A stretch of DNA of 50,032 bases from Hyphomicrobiales bacterium (lineage in GTDB: Bacteria > Pseudomonadota > Alphaproteobacteria > Rhizobiales > Rhizobiaceae): NCBI GenBank assembly GCA_017305935.1, contig JAFKJU010000039.1, positions 1-50,032 on the forward strand, in the 5' to 3' direction. Below are positions 8,460 through 19,824 of this stretch, piece after piece. Below the pieces are notes generated by a model, which searched no databases, had not been told where the DNA came from, and saw nothing but the letters and a program-made list of their open reading frames with translations. Numbering within the stretch: position 1 is the stretch's first letter; each line of letters opens with the position of its first letter. A program made the position numbers and the translations under genes.

Positions 8460-8495
8460 GCCAAAAGCACATACGATAAAGCAGGAGTCCTTTTG

Positions 8496-9362
8496 ATGAG
8501 CGATACCGCAAGCCGTTTCGTCGTATCCGCAGACTGGTTGCAGCAGCGGCTTGCCGATCCCGCCATCCGCATCCTCGACGCCTCCTTCTACCTGCCGGCG
8601 CACAAGCGCGATGCCGAGGCCGAATATGCCGCCGGGCACATTCCCGGCGCGATCCGCTTCGATCAGGACAGGATCGCCGATCATTCGACGCCGCTGCCGC
8701 ATATGGTGCCGACGCCGGAGGCCTTTGCCGAGGAAGTTGGCCGGCTCGGCATTTCCGATCGCCACATCATCGTCGTCTATGACGGCATAGGCCTGTTCGC
8801 ATCGCCGCGCGTCTGGTGGCTGTTCCGCATCATGGGCGCGAAGAATGTCTTCGTGCTGGATGGCGGGCTGGACGGCTGGAAGGCCGAGGGTCGACCACTG
8901 ACCACGGCGCTACCCGATTTCGCCCCCGAAACCTTCCACGCGAGTTTAGACGCCAGCCGCGTCGTCGATTTCGAGACCATGCGCCGGATCGTCGACACTC
9001 ACGCGATGCAGATTGCCGATGCGCGCGGCCCCGGTCGTTTCAACGGCACGGAGCCCGAACCGCGCGCCGGCATGCGCTCCGGCCATATGCCGGGCGCCGT
9101 CAACCTGCCCTCCGGCGTCTTCGCCGACAAGGGCCGCTTCAAATCGCTGCCCGAATTGGAGCGCATCGTCACCGGCGCCGGTATCGATCTTTCGAAACCG
9201 GTAGTCACCACTTGCGGCTCCGGCATTACGGCGGCAATCATCACGCTGGCCCTCGAATCGCTGGGGCATGGCGACAACAAGTTGTATGACGGCTCATGGA
9301 CGGAATGGGGCGCCCGCCCAGATACCGCCGTGACGACGGGCAAGGTCATGGATAAGGAATGA
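8496..9362 (+). CDS. sseA: 3-mercaptopyruvate sulfurtransferase (two-domain rhodanese)
   Basis: Moves sulfane sulfur from 3-mercaptopyruvate to thiol acceptors or cyanide. Two tandem rhodanese domains are visible: an inactive N-terminal one (AAGHIPGAIRFD, DGGLDGWKAEGRP) and a catalytic C-terminal one (RSGHMPGAVNLPSG) with nucleophile C240 in the TTCGSGITAA loop. The CGSG(I/V)T loop is typical of mercaptopyruvate rather than thiosulfate transferases. The start is ATG 8496 with a GCAGGAG ribosome-binding site. The stop overlaps the start of the next gene (ATGA at 9359-9362), so translation is probably coupled. Confidence 0.92.
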   Translation: MSDTASRFVVSADWLQQRLADPAIRILDASFYLPAHKRDAEAEYAAGHIPGAIRFDQDRIADHSTPLPHMVPTPEAFAEEVGRLGISDRHIIVVYDGIGLFASPRVWWLFRIMGAKNVFVLDGGLDGWKAEGRPLTTALPDFAPETFHASLDASRVVDFETMRRIVDTHAMQIADARGPGRFNGTEPEPRAGMRSGHMPGAVNLPSGVFADKGRFKSLPELERIVTGAGIDLSKPVVTTCGSGITAAIITLALESLGHGDNKLYDGSWTEWGARPDTAVTTGKVMDKE

Positions 9363-9916
9363 GAATGTCGGCGGAACTTCCGGTTCACATCACGAAGCTG
9401 GAGATGGCGGCGCCACCGAAGGCCAGCCTTCCGGTTCCGGTGAACATTCAGACCGCAATCATGCGTGCGCCGGAGATCCCGCTGCCGTTCTACCGTTATC
9501 TCTATCGCCAGGTCGGCGCCCGCTGGCATTGGGTCGACCGTCTGCGCATGGAAGACGATGCGCTCGCCGCGACCGTCCATGCACCGCAGAACACGGTGAC
9601 CGTCCTTTACGTCAATGGCGCTCCGGCCGGGTTCTTCGAGCTTTTGAAGATCGAGGACGATATCGTCGAACTCACCCATTTCGGCCTGATCGAACATGCG
9701 CTCGGCCTCGGCATCGGCAAGTGGTTCCTGCTGCAGGCTCTCTATGCCGCCTGGCAGGACAGTCCGAAGAAGGTGGTCACCACCACCAACAATCTCGATC
9801 ATCCCCGTGCGCTGCAACTCTACCAGATGTTCGGCTTCTCACCGGTCTCGACAAGCAGCGCCACGCTGACGCCGATCGACGAGGCGGAATGGCGCGATCT
9901 CGCCGCCCGCTTCTGA
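9359..9916 (+). CDS. GNAT-family N-acetyltransferase
   Basis: Predicted acyl-CoA-dependent N-acetyltransferase of unknown substrate. The GNAT core is visible: beta strand NTVTVLYVNGAPAGFFELLK, then the acetyl-CoA pyrophosphate-binding loop around LIEHALGLGIGKWFLLQALY, and the late VTTTNNLDHPRALQLYQMFG element common to acetyltransferases. 185 residues is usual. The start overlaps the sseA stop by four bases; an alternative ATG at 9365 removes two residues. Its stop abuts that of exoD on the other strand (TGATCA at 9914-9919), so no room is left for a terminator between them. Confidence 0.85.
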   Translation: MRMSAELPVHITKLEMAAPPKASLPVPVNIQTAIMRAPEIPLPFYRYLYRQVGARWHWVDRLRMEDDALAATVHAPQNTVTVLYVNGAPAGFFELLKIEDDIVELTHFGLIEHALGLGIGKWFLLQALYAAWQDSPKKVVTTTNNLDHPRALQLYQMFGFSPVSTSSATLTPIDEAEWRDLAARF

Positions 9917-10597
9917 TCAGACGAAAAAGCCCGAAAGCCCTTGCCCCGCGCTATAGGCCGCATAGGCGAGCGCGGTGAAATAGGCTGTCGTTGCCGCGAG
10001 GAAGGCATAGCCTGCAATCACCATAACACCGTCGCGTTGCAACATGCCAGTCGCCACCAGCAGGATGGCGACACCCGGCAGCGTGTTGGAAAAGGGAATG
10101 AGACCGAGCGGAAACATCAGCAGGATGCCGCCATAGAGTATCGCCGCTCCGTTCAGGCGGTTGACCAGGGCCGTGCCGGTGACGGCGGAGAGGCGCGGAC
10201 GCACGAAACGATCGAGCCGGGCAATGAGATCGACACCTTTTCGCAGGGCGGGAATCAATTTTTCGGTCTCGATATGCCGCTCGCTGATTTTCGACGGCAG
10301 CCAGGGCATGCGGTTCAGCATGATAGCCAGGCTGATCAGAATGATCGCCGCCCCGAAGACGGTGCTGACGCCGGGAATTGAGACGGGAATCAGGAAAGGC
10401 ACGCAAAGCAGGATGCAGAGCAGCAGCAGCCCCTGCTCACCCATGGCCCCCATCAATTGCCGCAGCGTCACCGTCTCTCCCTCGATGGACGCGATCGTCC
10501 GCCGAAGAGTGTCGCCCATCTTTTCCCTGGTATCCGAAAATTCGATGCTCACGCGATCCGTTCCTGTTTGCCGACGCAGATTAGGCCAGGCACGCAC
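9917..10597 (-). CDS. exoD: ExoD-family membrane protein
   Basis: Integral membrane protein of the exopolysaccharide-synthesis ExoD family, needed for normal exopolysaccharide production and alkali tolerance in Sinorhizobium; the molecular role is unknown. The N-terminal cytoplasmic part (IEGETVTLRQLMGAMGEQG) is followed by hydrophobic segments at LLLLCILLCVPFLIPVSIPG, VFGAAIILISLAIMLNRMPW, AAILYGGILLMFPLGLIPFS and the C-terminal stretch VMVIAGYAFLAATTAYFTAL. 226 residues is typical. The start at 10597 may be slightly too early; VSIEF (GTG) or MGDTLRR are alternatives. Confidence 0.85.
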   Translation of the reverse strand: MRAWPNLRRQTGTDRVSIEFSDTREKMGDTLRRTIASIEGETVTLRQLMGAMGEQGLLLLCILLCVPFLIPVSIPGVSTVFGAAIILISLAIMLNRMPWLPSKISERHIETEKLIPALRKGVDLIARLDRFVRPRLSAVTGTALVNRLNGAAILYGGILLMFPLGLIPFSNTLPGVAILLVATGMLQRDGVMVIAGYAFLAATTAYFTALAYAAYSAGQGLSGFFV

Positions 10598-10684
10598 CCA
10601 AGGGAAACGGGTTACGGTAACGCAACGGCGGGCCGCCCCGCTTGCGCAAGGCGACCCGCCGATAAAGATGACTGCGAATTTTTC

Positions 10685-10948
10685 CTAGCGCCGGGCCAGC
10701 AGGCCAAGGACATAGGCGATGCCAGCGGTGGCGGCCAGCATGAAAAGCGGCTCCTCGCGCACGCGCTCGCGGGCGCGCTCGACGATCAGATTGGCCTCTT
10801 CCGCCGCCAGATTCTTGGCGCCGCTGCCGAGCGCCGAAACGCTTTCCGTCAGCTTGGCAAGATCGGCGCGCAAATTTGCGATCTGCGCAGAAATGTCGTC
10901 TGCAGCCGCCTCGGTTTCGAGCTTGGCGGTGCTTTTCGGATCGACCAT
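10685..10948 (-). CDS. DUF883-like (ElaB/YqjD type) membrane-anchored protein
   Basis: 87-residue protein starting MVDPKSTAKLETEAAADDIS at 10948, with a good ribosome-binding site (GGAGG, 6 bases upstream). It has the family layout: a long amphipathic helix (AQIANLRADLAKLTESVSAL), a charged repeat region (ERARERVREEP) and one C-terminal hydrophobic segment (LFMLAATAGIAYVLGLL). E. coli relatives anchor ribosomes at the inner membrane in stationary phase; whether that holds here is unknown. It is transcribed divergently from ppiD. Confidence 0.7.
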   Translation of the reverse strand: MVDPKSTAKLETEAAADDISAQIANLRADLAKLTESVSALGSGAKNLAAEEANLIVERARERVREEPLFMLAATAGIAYVLGLLARR

Positions 10949-11147
10949 GGGGAACCTCCATTCGGGACTGTGTCGCCCCATCAACGCATGACGGGTACCT
11001 CGGTTCCCTCCCCGCCCGATTTTAGTCGCGAATGCGCCGATATGGGCCTTTTCTGACGACACAGCTTCATTTCCATGAAACTTTCATTTAAGGAACGGCG
11101 ATTGTTTCGCCGCATGGGGCGATAAGTAAGACGAGGTTTGCATTCCG

Positions 11148-13040
11148 ATGCTTGAAACGTTGCGAGTTGCCGCAAAGACCTGGGTTGCCAAAGGCCTGCT
11201 TCTGCTTCTGGTCGCGTCCTTCGCGATCTGGGGCGTCTCGCGGACGATCATGCACGACATGTCGAACAGCGTGATCACGGTCGGCGACCAGAACGTCACC
11301 GCCGGTGAGTTCCGCCTCGCCTACCAGCGGCAGGTCGCCAATATCAGCCGCCAGTTCGGCACGCAGCTCACGCCCGACCAGGCCCGCGCCTTCGGCATCG
11401 ACCAGCAGGTCTTCGCCCAGCTTGTCGCTGGCGCAGCACTCGATCAGCTGTCGCAGGACATGCATCTCGGCCTCTCCGAGGATCGCCTGGCGCAGCTCAT
11501 CGCCGAAGACCCGGCCTTCCATGCCGTCAACGGCCAGTTCGATCGCCAGCTGTTCACCACGCGCCTGCGCAACGCCAACCTGAACGAAAACGACTATATC
11601 AAGGAACGCAGCAAGGTTGCCGTGCGCGCCCAGATCGTCGATGCCGTTTCGGATGGCTTCACACCACCTGCGACGCTGGTCGATGCCCTCAAGCATTATC
11701 GCAACGAAAGCCGCGGCATCGATTACCTGCTGCTTTCCTCCGCCAATATCGACCCCGTGAAAGCCCCGACTGACGAGGTACTCACCGCCTGGTTCGACAC
11801 GGTGAAAAGCCGCTACCGCGCGCCCGAATACCGCAAGTTCACCTATGTCAAGCTGGAGCCGGCCGATATCGCCAATCCCGCAGGGATCACCGACGACGAG
11901 ATCAAGGCCGATTTCGAGAAGCGCAAGGACAGCTACAAGACGCCGGAAACCCGCACCGTCGAGCAGCTCACCTTCCCGAACAAGGAAATGGCCGACGGCG
12001 CGGCGAATGCGTTGCGCAACGGCACCACCTTCGACCAGCTGGTCACCGACCAGGGCAAGACCTCGGCCGACGTGCTGCTCGGCGATTTCAGCAAGGACGC
12101 CATGGTCGACCAGAAGGTTGCCGAGGCCGCCTTCGCGGTGAAGGCCGCCGGCGGCACGACGCCGGTCGTCGAAGGCGCCTTCGGCCCGGTCATCGTCCGC
12201 ATCACCAATATCCGCCCGGAAACCACCAAGACGCTGGACGAGGTCAAGGAAGAGATTCGCAAGGATCTGGCCGTCGCCAATGCCAGCAGTGAAATCCTCA
12301 ACGTCCATGACCGTTTCGAAGACGCCCGCGCCAATGGCGCCAGCCTCGCCGATGCCGCCAAGGAGCAGAAGCTCAACCTCGTCACCGTCGCCGCCGTCGA
12401 TGCCAGCGGCAACGACCAGCAGGGCAATCCGGTCAAGGATATCCCCGGCGCCGGTGCGCTGCTGACCGAAGTCTTCAAATCGGATGTCGGCGCCGAGACC
12501 ACCCCGGTTTCGCTCGGCAATGACGGCTATGCGTGGTTCGAAGTGCAGGACATTATCGCCGAACACGACCGCCCGCTGGCCGAAGTCAAGGACAAGGTCG
12601 TCGCCGACTGGACGGCCGAACAGCAGAAGCAGGCGCTTGCCGCGCGCGCCGCAGCCCTCAAGGACGAAGTCGCCAAAGGCAAGCCGCTGGAAGAGGTCGC
12701 CACCGCGCTCGGCCTCGCCGTCGAGAAGAAGGCCGGCCTGCGCCGCAACACCGACGATCCAGTTCTCGGCCGTGGCGCCGTTGCCGCCGCCTTTGGTGGC
12801 CCGCTCGGCACCGTCGCCAATGCCGTTTCCGCCGATGGCGACGGGCAGGTGCTGCTCAAGGTCACCGAGGTCAACGAGCAGCCGACGACCGACGTTCTCG
12901 ACCGCAACGACGACCAGGTGACGCAGATCGCCAAGACCGCCGGCGACGACATTCTCGACCAGATGGTCAGCGAGTTGCAGACCGCATACGGTGTGTCGAT
13001 CAACCGCGCGCTCGCCGACCAGGCGATGAACGTCCGCTAA
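11148..13040 (+). CDS. ppiD: PpiD-like membrane-anchored peptidyl-prolyl isomerase/chaperone
   Basis: Periplasmic folding factor anchored by one N-terminal membrane helix ([17 protein letters not shown], residues about 15-31). The SurA-like N-terminal region follows ([20 protein letters not shown]), then a parvulin-type PPIase domain around residues 250-370 ([26 protein letters not shown]-like [20 protein letters not shown]) and a C-terminal helical region. 630 residues is normal for alphaproteobacterial PpiD. It heads the cluster ppiD-trpD-trpC-moaC-moeA; trpD begins 26 bases after its stop, an association widely seen in rhizobia. Confidence 0.9.
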   Translation: MLETLRVAAKTWVAKGLLLLLVASFAIWGVSRTIMHDMSNSVITVGDQNVTAGEFRLAYQRQVANISRQFGTQLTPDQARAFGIDQQVFAQLVAGAALDQLSQDMHLGLSEDRLAQLIAEDPAFHAVNGQFDRQLFTTRLRNANLNENDYIKERSKVAVRAQIVDAVSDGFTPPATLVDALKHYRNESRGIDYLLLSSANIDPVKAPTDEVLTAWFDTVKSRYRAPEYRKFTYVKLEPADIANPAGITDDEIKADFEKRKDSYKTPETRTVEQLTFPNKEMADGAANALRNGTTFDQLVTDQGKTSADVLLGDFSKDAMVDQKVAEAAFAVKAAGGTTPVVEGAFGPVIVRITNIRPETTKTLDEVKEEIRKDLAVANASSEILNVHDRFEDARANGASLADAAKEQKLNLVTVAAVDASGNDQQGNPVKDIPGAGALLTEVFKSDVGAETTPVSLGNDGYAWFEVQDIIAEHDRPLAEVKDKVVADWTAEQQKQALAARAAALKDEVAKGKPLEEVATALGLAVEKKAGLRRNTDDPVLGRGAVAAAFGGPLGTVANAVSADGDGQVLLKVTEVNEQPTTDVLDRNDDQVTQIAKTAGDDILDQMVSELQTAYGVSINRALADQAMNVR

Positions 13041-13066
13041 ACGCGGCCGACGAGGGAGGCATAGGC

Positions 13067-14083
13067 ATGAGCCAGTTGAAACCCCTGCTCGCAAAGGCCG
13101 CGTCGCGGGAGCCCTTGACGCGCGCCGAATCGCGGGAAGCCTTCGAGATCCTGATGTCGGGCGAAGCCACGCCCTCGCAGATCGGCGGTCTGCTGATGGC
13201 GCTGCGCGTGCGCGGCGAGACGGTCGACGAGATCGTCGGCGCCGTCGAAACCATGCGCTCCAAGATGCTGCGGGTCGCTGCGCCTGCCGATGCCGTCGAC
13301 ATCGTCGGCACCGGCGGCGACGGCATCGGCACCTACAATATCTCGACGCTGGCGGCGCTGATCGTCGCCGGCTGCGGCGTTCCCGTCGCCAAGCATGGTA
13401 ACAAGGCGCTCAGTTCCAAATCCGGCACGGCGGACGCGCTGACCGCGCTCGGCGTCAACCTGGATATCAGCCCCGAGCATATCAGCCGCTGCATCAGCGA
13501 TGCCGGCATCGGCTTCATGTTCGCGCAACTGCATCATTCCGCCATGCGCCATGTCGGCCCGAGCCGCGTCGAGCTTGGCACGCGCACCATCTTCAACCTG
13601 CTCGGGCCCCTCTCCAGCCCGGCCGGCGTCCGTCGCCAACTGCTCGGCGTCTTCGCCCTGCAATGGGTGGAGCCGCTGGCCGAGGTACTGCGCGATCTCG
13701 GCTCGGAAACCGTCTGGGTCGTGCATGGCGAAGGCATGGACGAAATCACCACCACCGGCGTCACCAAAGTGGCAGCGCTGGAGAATGGCAAGATCCGCAC
13801 CTTCGAGCTGACCCCGCGCGATTTCGGCGTCGAGCCGGCGCGGCTGGACGACCTCAAGGGCGGCGACGGCCATGTCAACGCCGCCGCACTCCGCGCCGTC
13901 ATGTCCGGCGCCCGCAACGCCTATCGCGACATCGCGCTCTGCAACGCCGCCGCTGCCCTCGTCGTCGCCGGCAAGGCGGAGACCATTGCGGACGCCATGC
14001 GGCTTGCCGCACAATCGCTGGACAGCGGTTCGGCCGCCGCGGCGCTGGACCGCCTCGTCGCCGTCTCCAACGAGAAGGACTGA
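13067..14083 (+). CDS. trpD: Anthranilate phosphoribosyltransferase
   Basis: Second step of tryptophan synthesis: anthranilate plus PRPP to phosphoribosyl-anthranilate. Key motifs are the PRPP-binding [16 protein letters not shown], the [17 protein letters not shown] anthranilate and diphosphate-binding segment, [20 protein letters not shown], and [11 protein letters not shown]. The start ATG 13067 follows GAGGGAGG. 338 residues matches the family. Six bases separate it from trpC, showing an operon; trpE/G are not in the window. Confidence 0.96.
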   Translation: MSQLKPLLAKAASREPLTRAESREAFEILMSGEATPSQIGGLLMALRVRGETVDEIVGAVETMRSKMLRVAAPADAVDIVGTGGDGIGTYNISTLAALIVAGCGVPVAKHGNKALSSKSGTADALTALGVNLDISPEHISRCISDAGIGFMFAQLHHSAMRHVGPSRVELGTRTIFNLLGPLSSPAGVRRQLLGVFALQWVEPLAEVLRDLGSETVWVVHGEGMDEITTTGVTKVAALENGKIRTFELTPRDFGVEPARLDDLKGGDGHVNAAALRAVMSGARNAYRDIALCNAAAALVVAGKAETIADAMRLAAQSLDSGSAAAALDRLVAVSNEKD

Positions 14084-14089
14084 TCGGCC

Positions 14090-14905
14090 ATGACGGACAT
14101 CCTGCGCAAGATCGAAGCCTACAAGCGCGAGGAAATCGCCGCCGCCAAGGCGCGCACCTCGCTTGCCGACCTCAAGGCCATGGCCGCCGGCCAGCCGGCT
14201 CCGCGCGGCTTCTATAGGGCGTTGCGGGCCAAGCAGGCGGACGGTCTTTTCGGCCTGATCGCCGAGATCAAGAAGGCCAGCCCCTCCAAGGGCCTGATCC
14301 GTCCGGATTTCGATCCCCCGGCGCTTGCCAAGGCTTACGAAGCCGGCGGCGCGGCCTGCCTTTCGGTGCTGACGGATACGCCGAGCTTCCAAGGCGCGCC
14401 CGAATTCCTGGCCGCCGCCCGCGACGCCTGCGCCCTGCCGGCGCTACGCAAGGATTTCATGTTCGAGACCTATCAGGTGCATGAAGCCCGCGCCTGGGGC
14501 GCGGATTGCATCCTGCTGATCATGGCAAGCCTCAGCGACGACGACGCCAAACGCCTGGAAGACGAAGCCTTCTCGCTCGGCATGGACGTGCTGGTGGAGG
14601 TGCATGACGCCGAAGAGATGGAACGGGCGCTGAAACTCGCCTCGCCGCTGGTCGGCATCAACAATCGCAACCTGCGCACCTTCGAGGTCAGCCTGACGGT
14701 ATCCGAGGAACTGGCCGGCATGGTCCCTGCCGACCGGCTGCTCGTCGGCGAAAGCGGCATCTTCACCCATGCCGATTGCGAACGGCTGAAGGCAAGCGGC
14801 ATCTCCACCTTCCTCGTTGGTGAAAGCCTGATGCGGAAGGACGACGTGGCCGCCGCGACCCGGACGCTGCTGACCGGCGACGCCGGCATTCTCGCAGCGG
14901 AATGA
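14090..14905 (+). CDS. trpC: Indole-3-glycerol phosphate synthase
   Basis: Ring-closing step of tryptophan synthesis from carboxyphenylamino-deoxyribulose phosphate; a TIM barrel of 271 residues with no fused TrpF. Visible signatures include [20 protein letters not shown] (catalytic K), [38 protein letters not shown] (catalytic K of RKDF), [13 protein letters not shown] and [16 protein letters not shown]. It overlaps moaC by four bases (ATGA at 14902-14905). Confidence 0.96.
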   Translation: MTDILRKIEAYKREEIAAAKARTSLADLKAMAAGQPAPRGFYRALRAKQADGLFGLIAEIKKASPSKGLIRPDFDPPALAKAYEAGGAACLSVLTDTPSFQGAPEFLAAARDACALPALRKDFMFETYQVHEARAWGADCILLIMASLSDDDAKRLEDEAFSLGMDVLVEVHDAEEMERALKLASPLVGINNRNLRTFEVSLTVSEELAGMVPADRLLVGESGIFTHADCERLKASGISTFLVGESLMRKDDVAAATRTLLTGDAGILAAE

Positions 14906-15402
14906 CCATGAGCGGCCCGCGCCTGACCCATATCGACGCGGCCGGCGAGGCGCATATGGTCGATGTCGGCGACAAGGCCGAGACGACCCGCATCGCCACC
15001 GCTGAGGGACGGGTGCGCATGGCGCCGGAAACGTTGAAACTGATTCTTGAGGGCAATGCCAAGAAGGGCGACGTCATCGGCACCGCGCGGCTGGCCGGCA
15101 TCATGGCCGCCAAGCAGACCGCCAGCCTCATCCCGCTCTGCCATCCGCTGATGCTGACCAAGGTCGGCGTCGAGATCGAGCCGGATCATGCCCTGCCGGG
15201 CCTCAGGATCGTGGCAACCGCAAAACTCACCGGCCGCACCGGCGTCGAGATGGAAGCGCTCACCGCCGTCTCCGTCGCGGCGCTGACCGTCTACGACATG
15301 GCCAAGGCCGCCGACAAGGCGATGGAAATCACCGGCATCCGCCTTCTGGAAAAGACCGGCGGCAAATCCGGCGACTACCGCCGCGACGAGACGACACCAT
15401 GA
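14902..15402 (+). CDS. moaC: Cyclic pyranopterin monophosphate synthase
   Basis: Converts 3',8-cyclo-GTP to cyclic pyranopterin monophosphate in molybdenum-cofactor synthesis. The motifs [20 protein letters not shown] and [14 protein letters not shown] and the late [20 protein letters not shown] are family hallmarks; conserved K and D residues sit in [20 protein letters not shown]. Start is ATG 14902 (overlapping trpC) or 14908 ([10 protein letters not shown]); the second matches most relatives. The coding end overlaps the moeA start (ATGA at 15399-15402). Confidence 0.95.
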   Translation: MTMSGPRLTHIDAAGEAHMVDVGDKAETTRIATAEGRVRMAPETLKLILEGNAKKGDVIGTARLAGIMAAKQTASLIPLCHPLMLTKVGVEIEPDHALPGLRIVATAKLTGRTGVEMEALTAVSVAALTVYDMAKAADKAMEITGIRLLEKTGGKSGDYRRDETTP

Positions 15403-16625
15403 GCCTGCTCCCCGTCTCCACCGCCCTGCAACGCCTGCTCGACAAGGCCGTGCCGACCGCCACGACTGAAACCATTGCCCTGCATGACGCCAATGGCCGC
15501 GTGCTGGCAATAGACCTCGCCGCCGGCCTGACGCAGCCGCCCTTCGACGCCTCCGCCATGGACGGCTATGCGCTGCGGGCGGAAGACGCCGTATCGATCG
15601 GCACGGAGCTCACCGTCATAGGCGAATCGGCCGCCGGCCGCAGCTTTGCCGGAACGGTCGGCGCGGGCGAGGCGGTGCGCATCTTCACCGGTGCCCCGGT
15701 TCCCTCCGGCGCCGATGCCGTGCTCATCCAGGAGGATGCCGAGCGGCTCGACGGCAACCGTATCCGCACCGGTTTCGTCCCCCTCAGGGGCCGCCATATC
15801 CGCCCGCGCGGGCAGGATTTTGCCGAAGGCGAAGTGGTGCTCAAGGCCGGTACCCGGCTTGACTACACGACGCTGACGGTCGCCGCAGCGATGAACCATG
15901 CCGCCGTGACCGTCTATCGCAAGCCGCTGGTCGCCATCCTCGCCACCGGCGACGAGTTGGTGACGCCGGGCAGCCAGCGCGGCCCGGACCAGATCGTCGC
16001 CTCCAACACATACGGCATCGCCACGCTGGCCCGCGATTGCGGCGCCGATATCCTCGATCTCGGCATTGTCCCCGACGACCGCGCCGCGATCACCGCCGCA
16101 ATCGACCGGGCGATTGCCGCTCATGCCGATGTGCTGGTGACGCTCGGCGGCGCTTCCGTCGGCGATCATGATCTCGTGCAATCGACGCTGGTTGCCGCCG
16201 GCATGGAGCTGGATTTCTGGCGCATTGCCATGCGGCCGGGCAAGCCACTGATGGTCGGCAGTCTCGGCGCCATGCAAGTGCTCGGCCTGCCCGGCAATCC
16301 CGTCTCGACGCTGGTTTGCGGGTTGTTGTTCATGGAGCCGCTGCTCTCGGCGCTCGCGCGCCAACCGCAACCGAACCGCGCCACGACCGCGCTGACGACC
16401 CTGGCCCTGCCCGCCAACGACCAGCGCCAAGACCATCTGCGCGCCCGGCTGTCGCGGGATAGCGAGGGACAGTTATGGGTGGAAAGCTTCGGCAAGCAGG
16501 ATTCGTCGATGATGAAAATCTTCGCCCATTCCGATTGCCTGATCGTGCGCCGCCCGCATGCGCCGGAATTGCCGGCAGGCGCGCCCTGCCCGATCCTGCT
16601 TTTGCGTCCTTTTCGCGACGGCTGA
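15399..16625 (+). CDS. moeA: Molybdopterin molybdenumtransferase
   Basis: Inserts molybdate into adenylylated molybdopterin, completing molybdenum cofactor. Four-domain MoeA layout is visible: [13 protein letters not shown] near the N-terminus, the [16 protein letters not shown] segment, the MoCF-fold nucleotide region ([34 protein letters not shown]) and the conserved [11 protein letters not shown] / [14 protein letters not shown]. 408 residues is standard. Last gene of the ppiD-trpDC-moaC-moeA run; 80 bases separate it from the next gene. In many rhizobia lexA follows moeA (from memory); here a nuclease-like gene does. Confidence 0.95.
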   Translation: MSLLPVSTALQRLLDKAVPTATTETIALHDANGRVLAIDLAAGLTQPPFDASAMDGYALRAEDAVSIGTELTVIGESAAGRSFAGTVGAGEAVRIFTGAPVPSGADAVLIQEDAERLDGNRIRTGFVPLRGRHIRPRGQDFAEGEVVLKAGTRLDYTTLTVAAAMNHAAVTVYRKPLVAILATGDELVTPGSQRGPDQIVASNTYGIATLARDCGADILDLGIVPDDRAAITAAIDRAIAAHADVLVTLGGASVGDHDLVQSTLVAAGMELDFWRIAMRPGKPLMVGSLGAMQVLGLPGNPVSTLVCGLLFMEPLLSALARQPQPNRATTALTTLALPANDQRQDHLRARLSRDSEGQLWVESFGKQDSSMMKIFAHSDCLIVRRPHAPELPAGAPCPILLLRPFRDG

Positions 16626-16705
16626 AAACATATCCCCGTAATTCCACATGTTTCGCACAAGTTTCGTTGGACCCACCCGACGAGGCCGCTCTAACTGTTT
16701 AACAA

Positions 16706-17788
16706 ATGACGAATCAGCCGGATCATAGGGACTATCGCGTTATGCTCGAACGGACGCCGAGGCAGCGGGAACTGCATGTCGGTTTCAAGATGCTCTGCGA
16801 AAAGCTGCTGACGCGCGACGGCTACATGATCATGGAATCCGGCTGGAAGCAGAAGGTCGCCCGCGCCCCGGTCCAGACCGCCGACCTCCTGATCAAGCGC
16901 CCCAACGATCCCGATACCACCGTCGTCGAATCGAAATTCTACCGCTCGCGCCGCATCGATTCCGTGCTGCTGCGCAATGCGCTGGACGAGTTGAAGCGCC
17001 ATCGCGAAACCAAGAAAAGCAAATCGGCGCTGCTGATCGTCTCGGCCCAGACGACGCCCGCCATGCGGCAGGAAGCGGAGAAGCTCGGCATCACGCTTTG
17101 GGGTTTTGCCGAACTGTTGCAGATGACGGCGAAAACGCCGTCGCTGGCCGACAATCTCGCCGATCTCCTGCGCGACGGCGATCCCTCGACCGGCGACGTC
17201 TTCACCGCCGAGCTTGCCGTGCTGGAAGAACAATCCGGCCGCCAGCGCCCGCGCGGCGAAGGCGCCAAGATCGCCGCCGATCTCGACCTCGTCAAGCCCA
17301 TGCGCGACGGCAACAAGCGGTATGCCCAGCTCTGCGACCGGGCGATCCGTTATCTCTTCTCCGAGCAATTCCACCGCTGGATGCCGCAGAACAATCCGGA
17401 AGACGGGTTGTTTCGCCCCGACCTGATCGCCCGTCTCGCCGCCGGCCATGATTTCTGGAGCGCGCTTTCGAGCGATTTCGACGGGCGCTACGGCCTCTTC
17501 CTGTTTCCCAACCAGGCCGAACCGCTCGGCCATGGCGCTATCCTCTCCGCCGAACGCTTCCTCTCTCGCCCGTCCCTGCGCCCCATGCTGCTGGTCATTA
17601 GCCGCGCCGGCCTCGACAGCGGCGGCCGCCGCGCCGTGCAGGAAGCCCTGCGCCAGCGCGGCCACCTGATCCTGTCGCTGACGCTCGCGGAACTGAAGGA
17701 CATGCTGGCGGCCCGGGATCTCGGCGACGAATTCCACGACGTCCTGATCGACCGGATGTCGGAAATGTTGACCGACCTATCGATCTGA
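16706..17788 (+). CDS. Predicted PD-(D/E)xK nuclease-domain protein (Mrr-like)
   Basis: 360 residues. The N-terminal 110 residues resemble a restriction-endonuclease fold of Mrr type: ELHVGFKMLCEKLLTRDGYM as the leading helix, then D60 in the segment QTADLLIKRP and E75-S-K77 in TVVESKFYR, which together make a D...ExK active site. KSKSALLIVSAQTTPAMRQE and LGITLWGFAELLQ follow, as in Mrr_cat proteins. The C-terminal 200 residues are mixed alpha/beta of unknown role (LCDRAIRYLFSEQFHRWMPQ). No partner methylase is adjacent. It could be a DNA-repair or type IV restriction-like enzyme; substrate unknown. The start ATG 16706 lacks a ribosome-binding site; ATG 16742 is an alternative. Confidence 0.6.
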   Translation: MTNQPDHRDYRVMLERTPRQRELHVGFKMLCEKLLTRDGYMIMESGWKQKVARAPVQTADLLIKRPNDPDTTVVESKFYRSRRIDSVLLRNALDELKRHRETKKSKSALLIVSAQTTPAMRQEAEKLGITLWGFAELLQMTAKTPSLADNLADLLRDGDPSTGDVFTAELAVLEEQSGRQRPRGEGAKIAADLDLVKPMRDGNKRYAQLCDRAIRYLFSEQFHRWMPQNNPEDGLFRPDLIARLAAGHDFWSALSSDFDGRYGLFLFPNQAEPLGHGAILSAERFLSRPSLRPMLLVISRAGLDSGGRRAVQEALRQRGHLILSLTLAELKDMLAARDLGDEFHDVLIDRMSEMLTDLSI

Positions 17789-17799
17789 TCTCCAAGAAC

Positions 17800-17823
17800 G
17801 AAAAAACCGGCCACATGGACCGG
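17800..17823 (-). terminator. Predicted rho-independent terminator reading leftward (pyrG side)
   Basis: Read on the minus strand, CCGG-TCC-ATGT-GG-CCGG forms a short hairpin with a bulged base, followed directly by TTTTTT (17806-17801). It lies about 220 bases beyond the pyrG stop, with the RIME-like repeat in between. Confidence 0.5.
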
Positions 17824-17853
17824 AGTCGGACTGGTGACAAACCGTGCCCCGCA

Positions 17854-17975
17854 CTCTGTCGTCATCCTTGGGATTGTCCCAAGGATCTGCTCACGCTCAC
17901 CAGGCCATTGACGGAAATGGATTTATTCTGCGTGCTTGGATGCTCGGCACAAGGCCGAGCATGACGGCGGAGAGG
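17854..17975. repeat. RIME-like intergenic mosaic repeat with two palindromes
   Basis: Two perfect palindromes lie about 55 bases apart: ATCCTTGGGA-ttg-TCCCAAGGAT (17864-17886) and ATGCTCGGC-acaag-GCCGAGCAT (17940-17962). The outer ends are also imperfect inverted repeats (CTCTGTCGTCAT at left, ATGACGGCGGAGAG at right). This layout of about 110-120 bases with two large palindromes matches the rhizobial intergenic mosaic element class (RIME). It sits between two convergent genes. Confidence 0.7.
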
Positions 17976-17997
17976 TTTCGGGACTTGTCAGAAACCT

Positions 17998-18025
17998 GAC
18001 CCCGGCCGCATGGACCGGGGTCTTT
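17998..18025 (+). terminator. Predicted terminator of the nuclease-like gene
   Basis: GACCCCGG (17998-18005) pairs with CCGGGGTC (18015-18022) and is followed by TTT. The loop sequence and part of the stem nearly duplicate the hairpin at 17807-17823 (both contain CATGGACCGG), so the two hairpins flank the RIME-like repeat as a near-copy pair. Confidence 0.4.
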
Positions 18026-18045
18026 GATTCTCAGAATGGGCCGCC

Positions 18046-19824
<1,779 letters not shown>

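Noticed and set aside
11088-13094. 668-codon minus-strand open frame opposite ppiD
   Set aside because: Shadow of ppiD; no signal, domain or ribosome-binding support.
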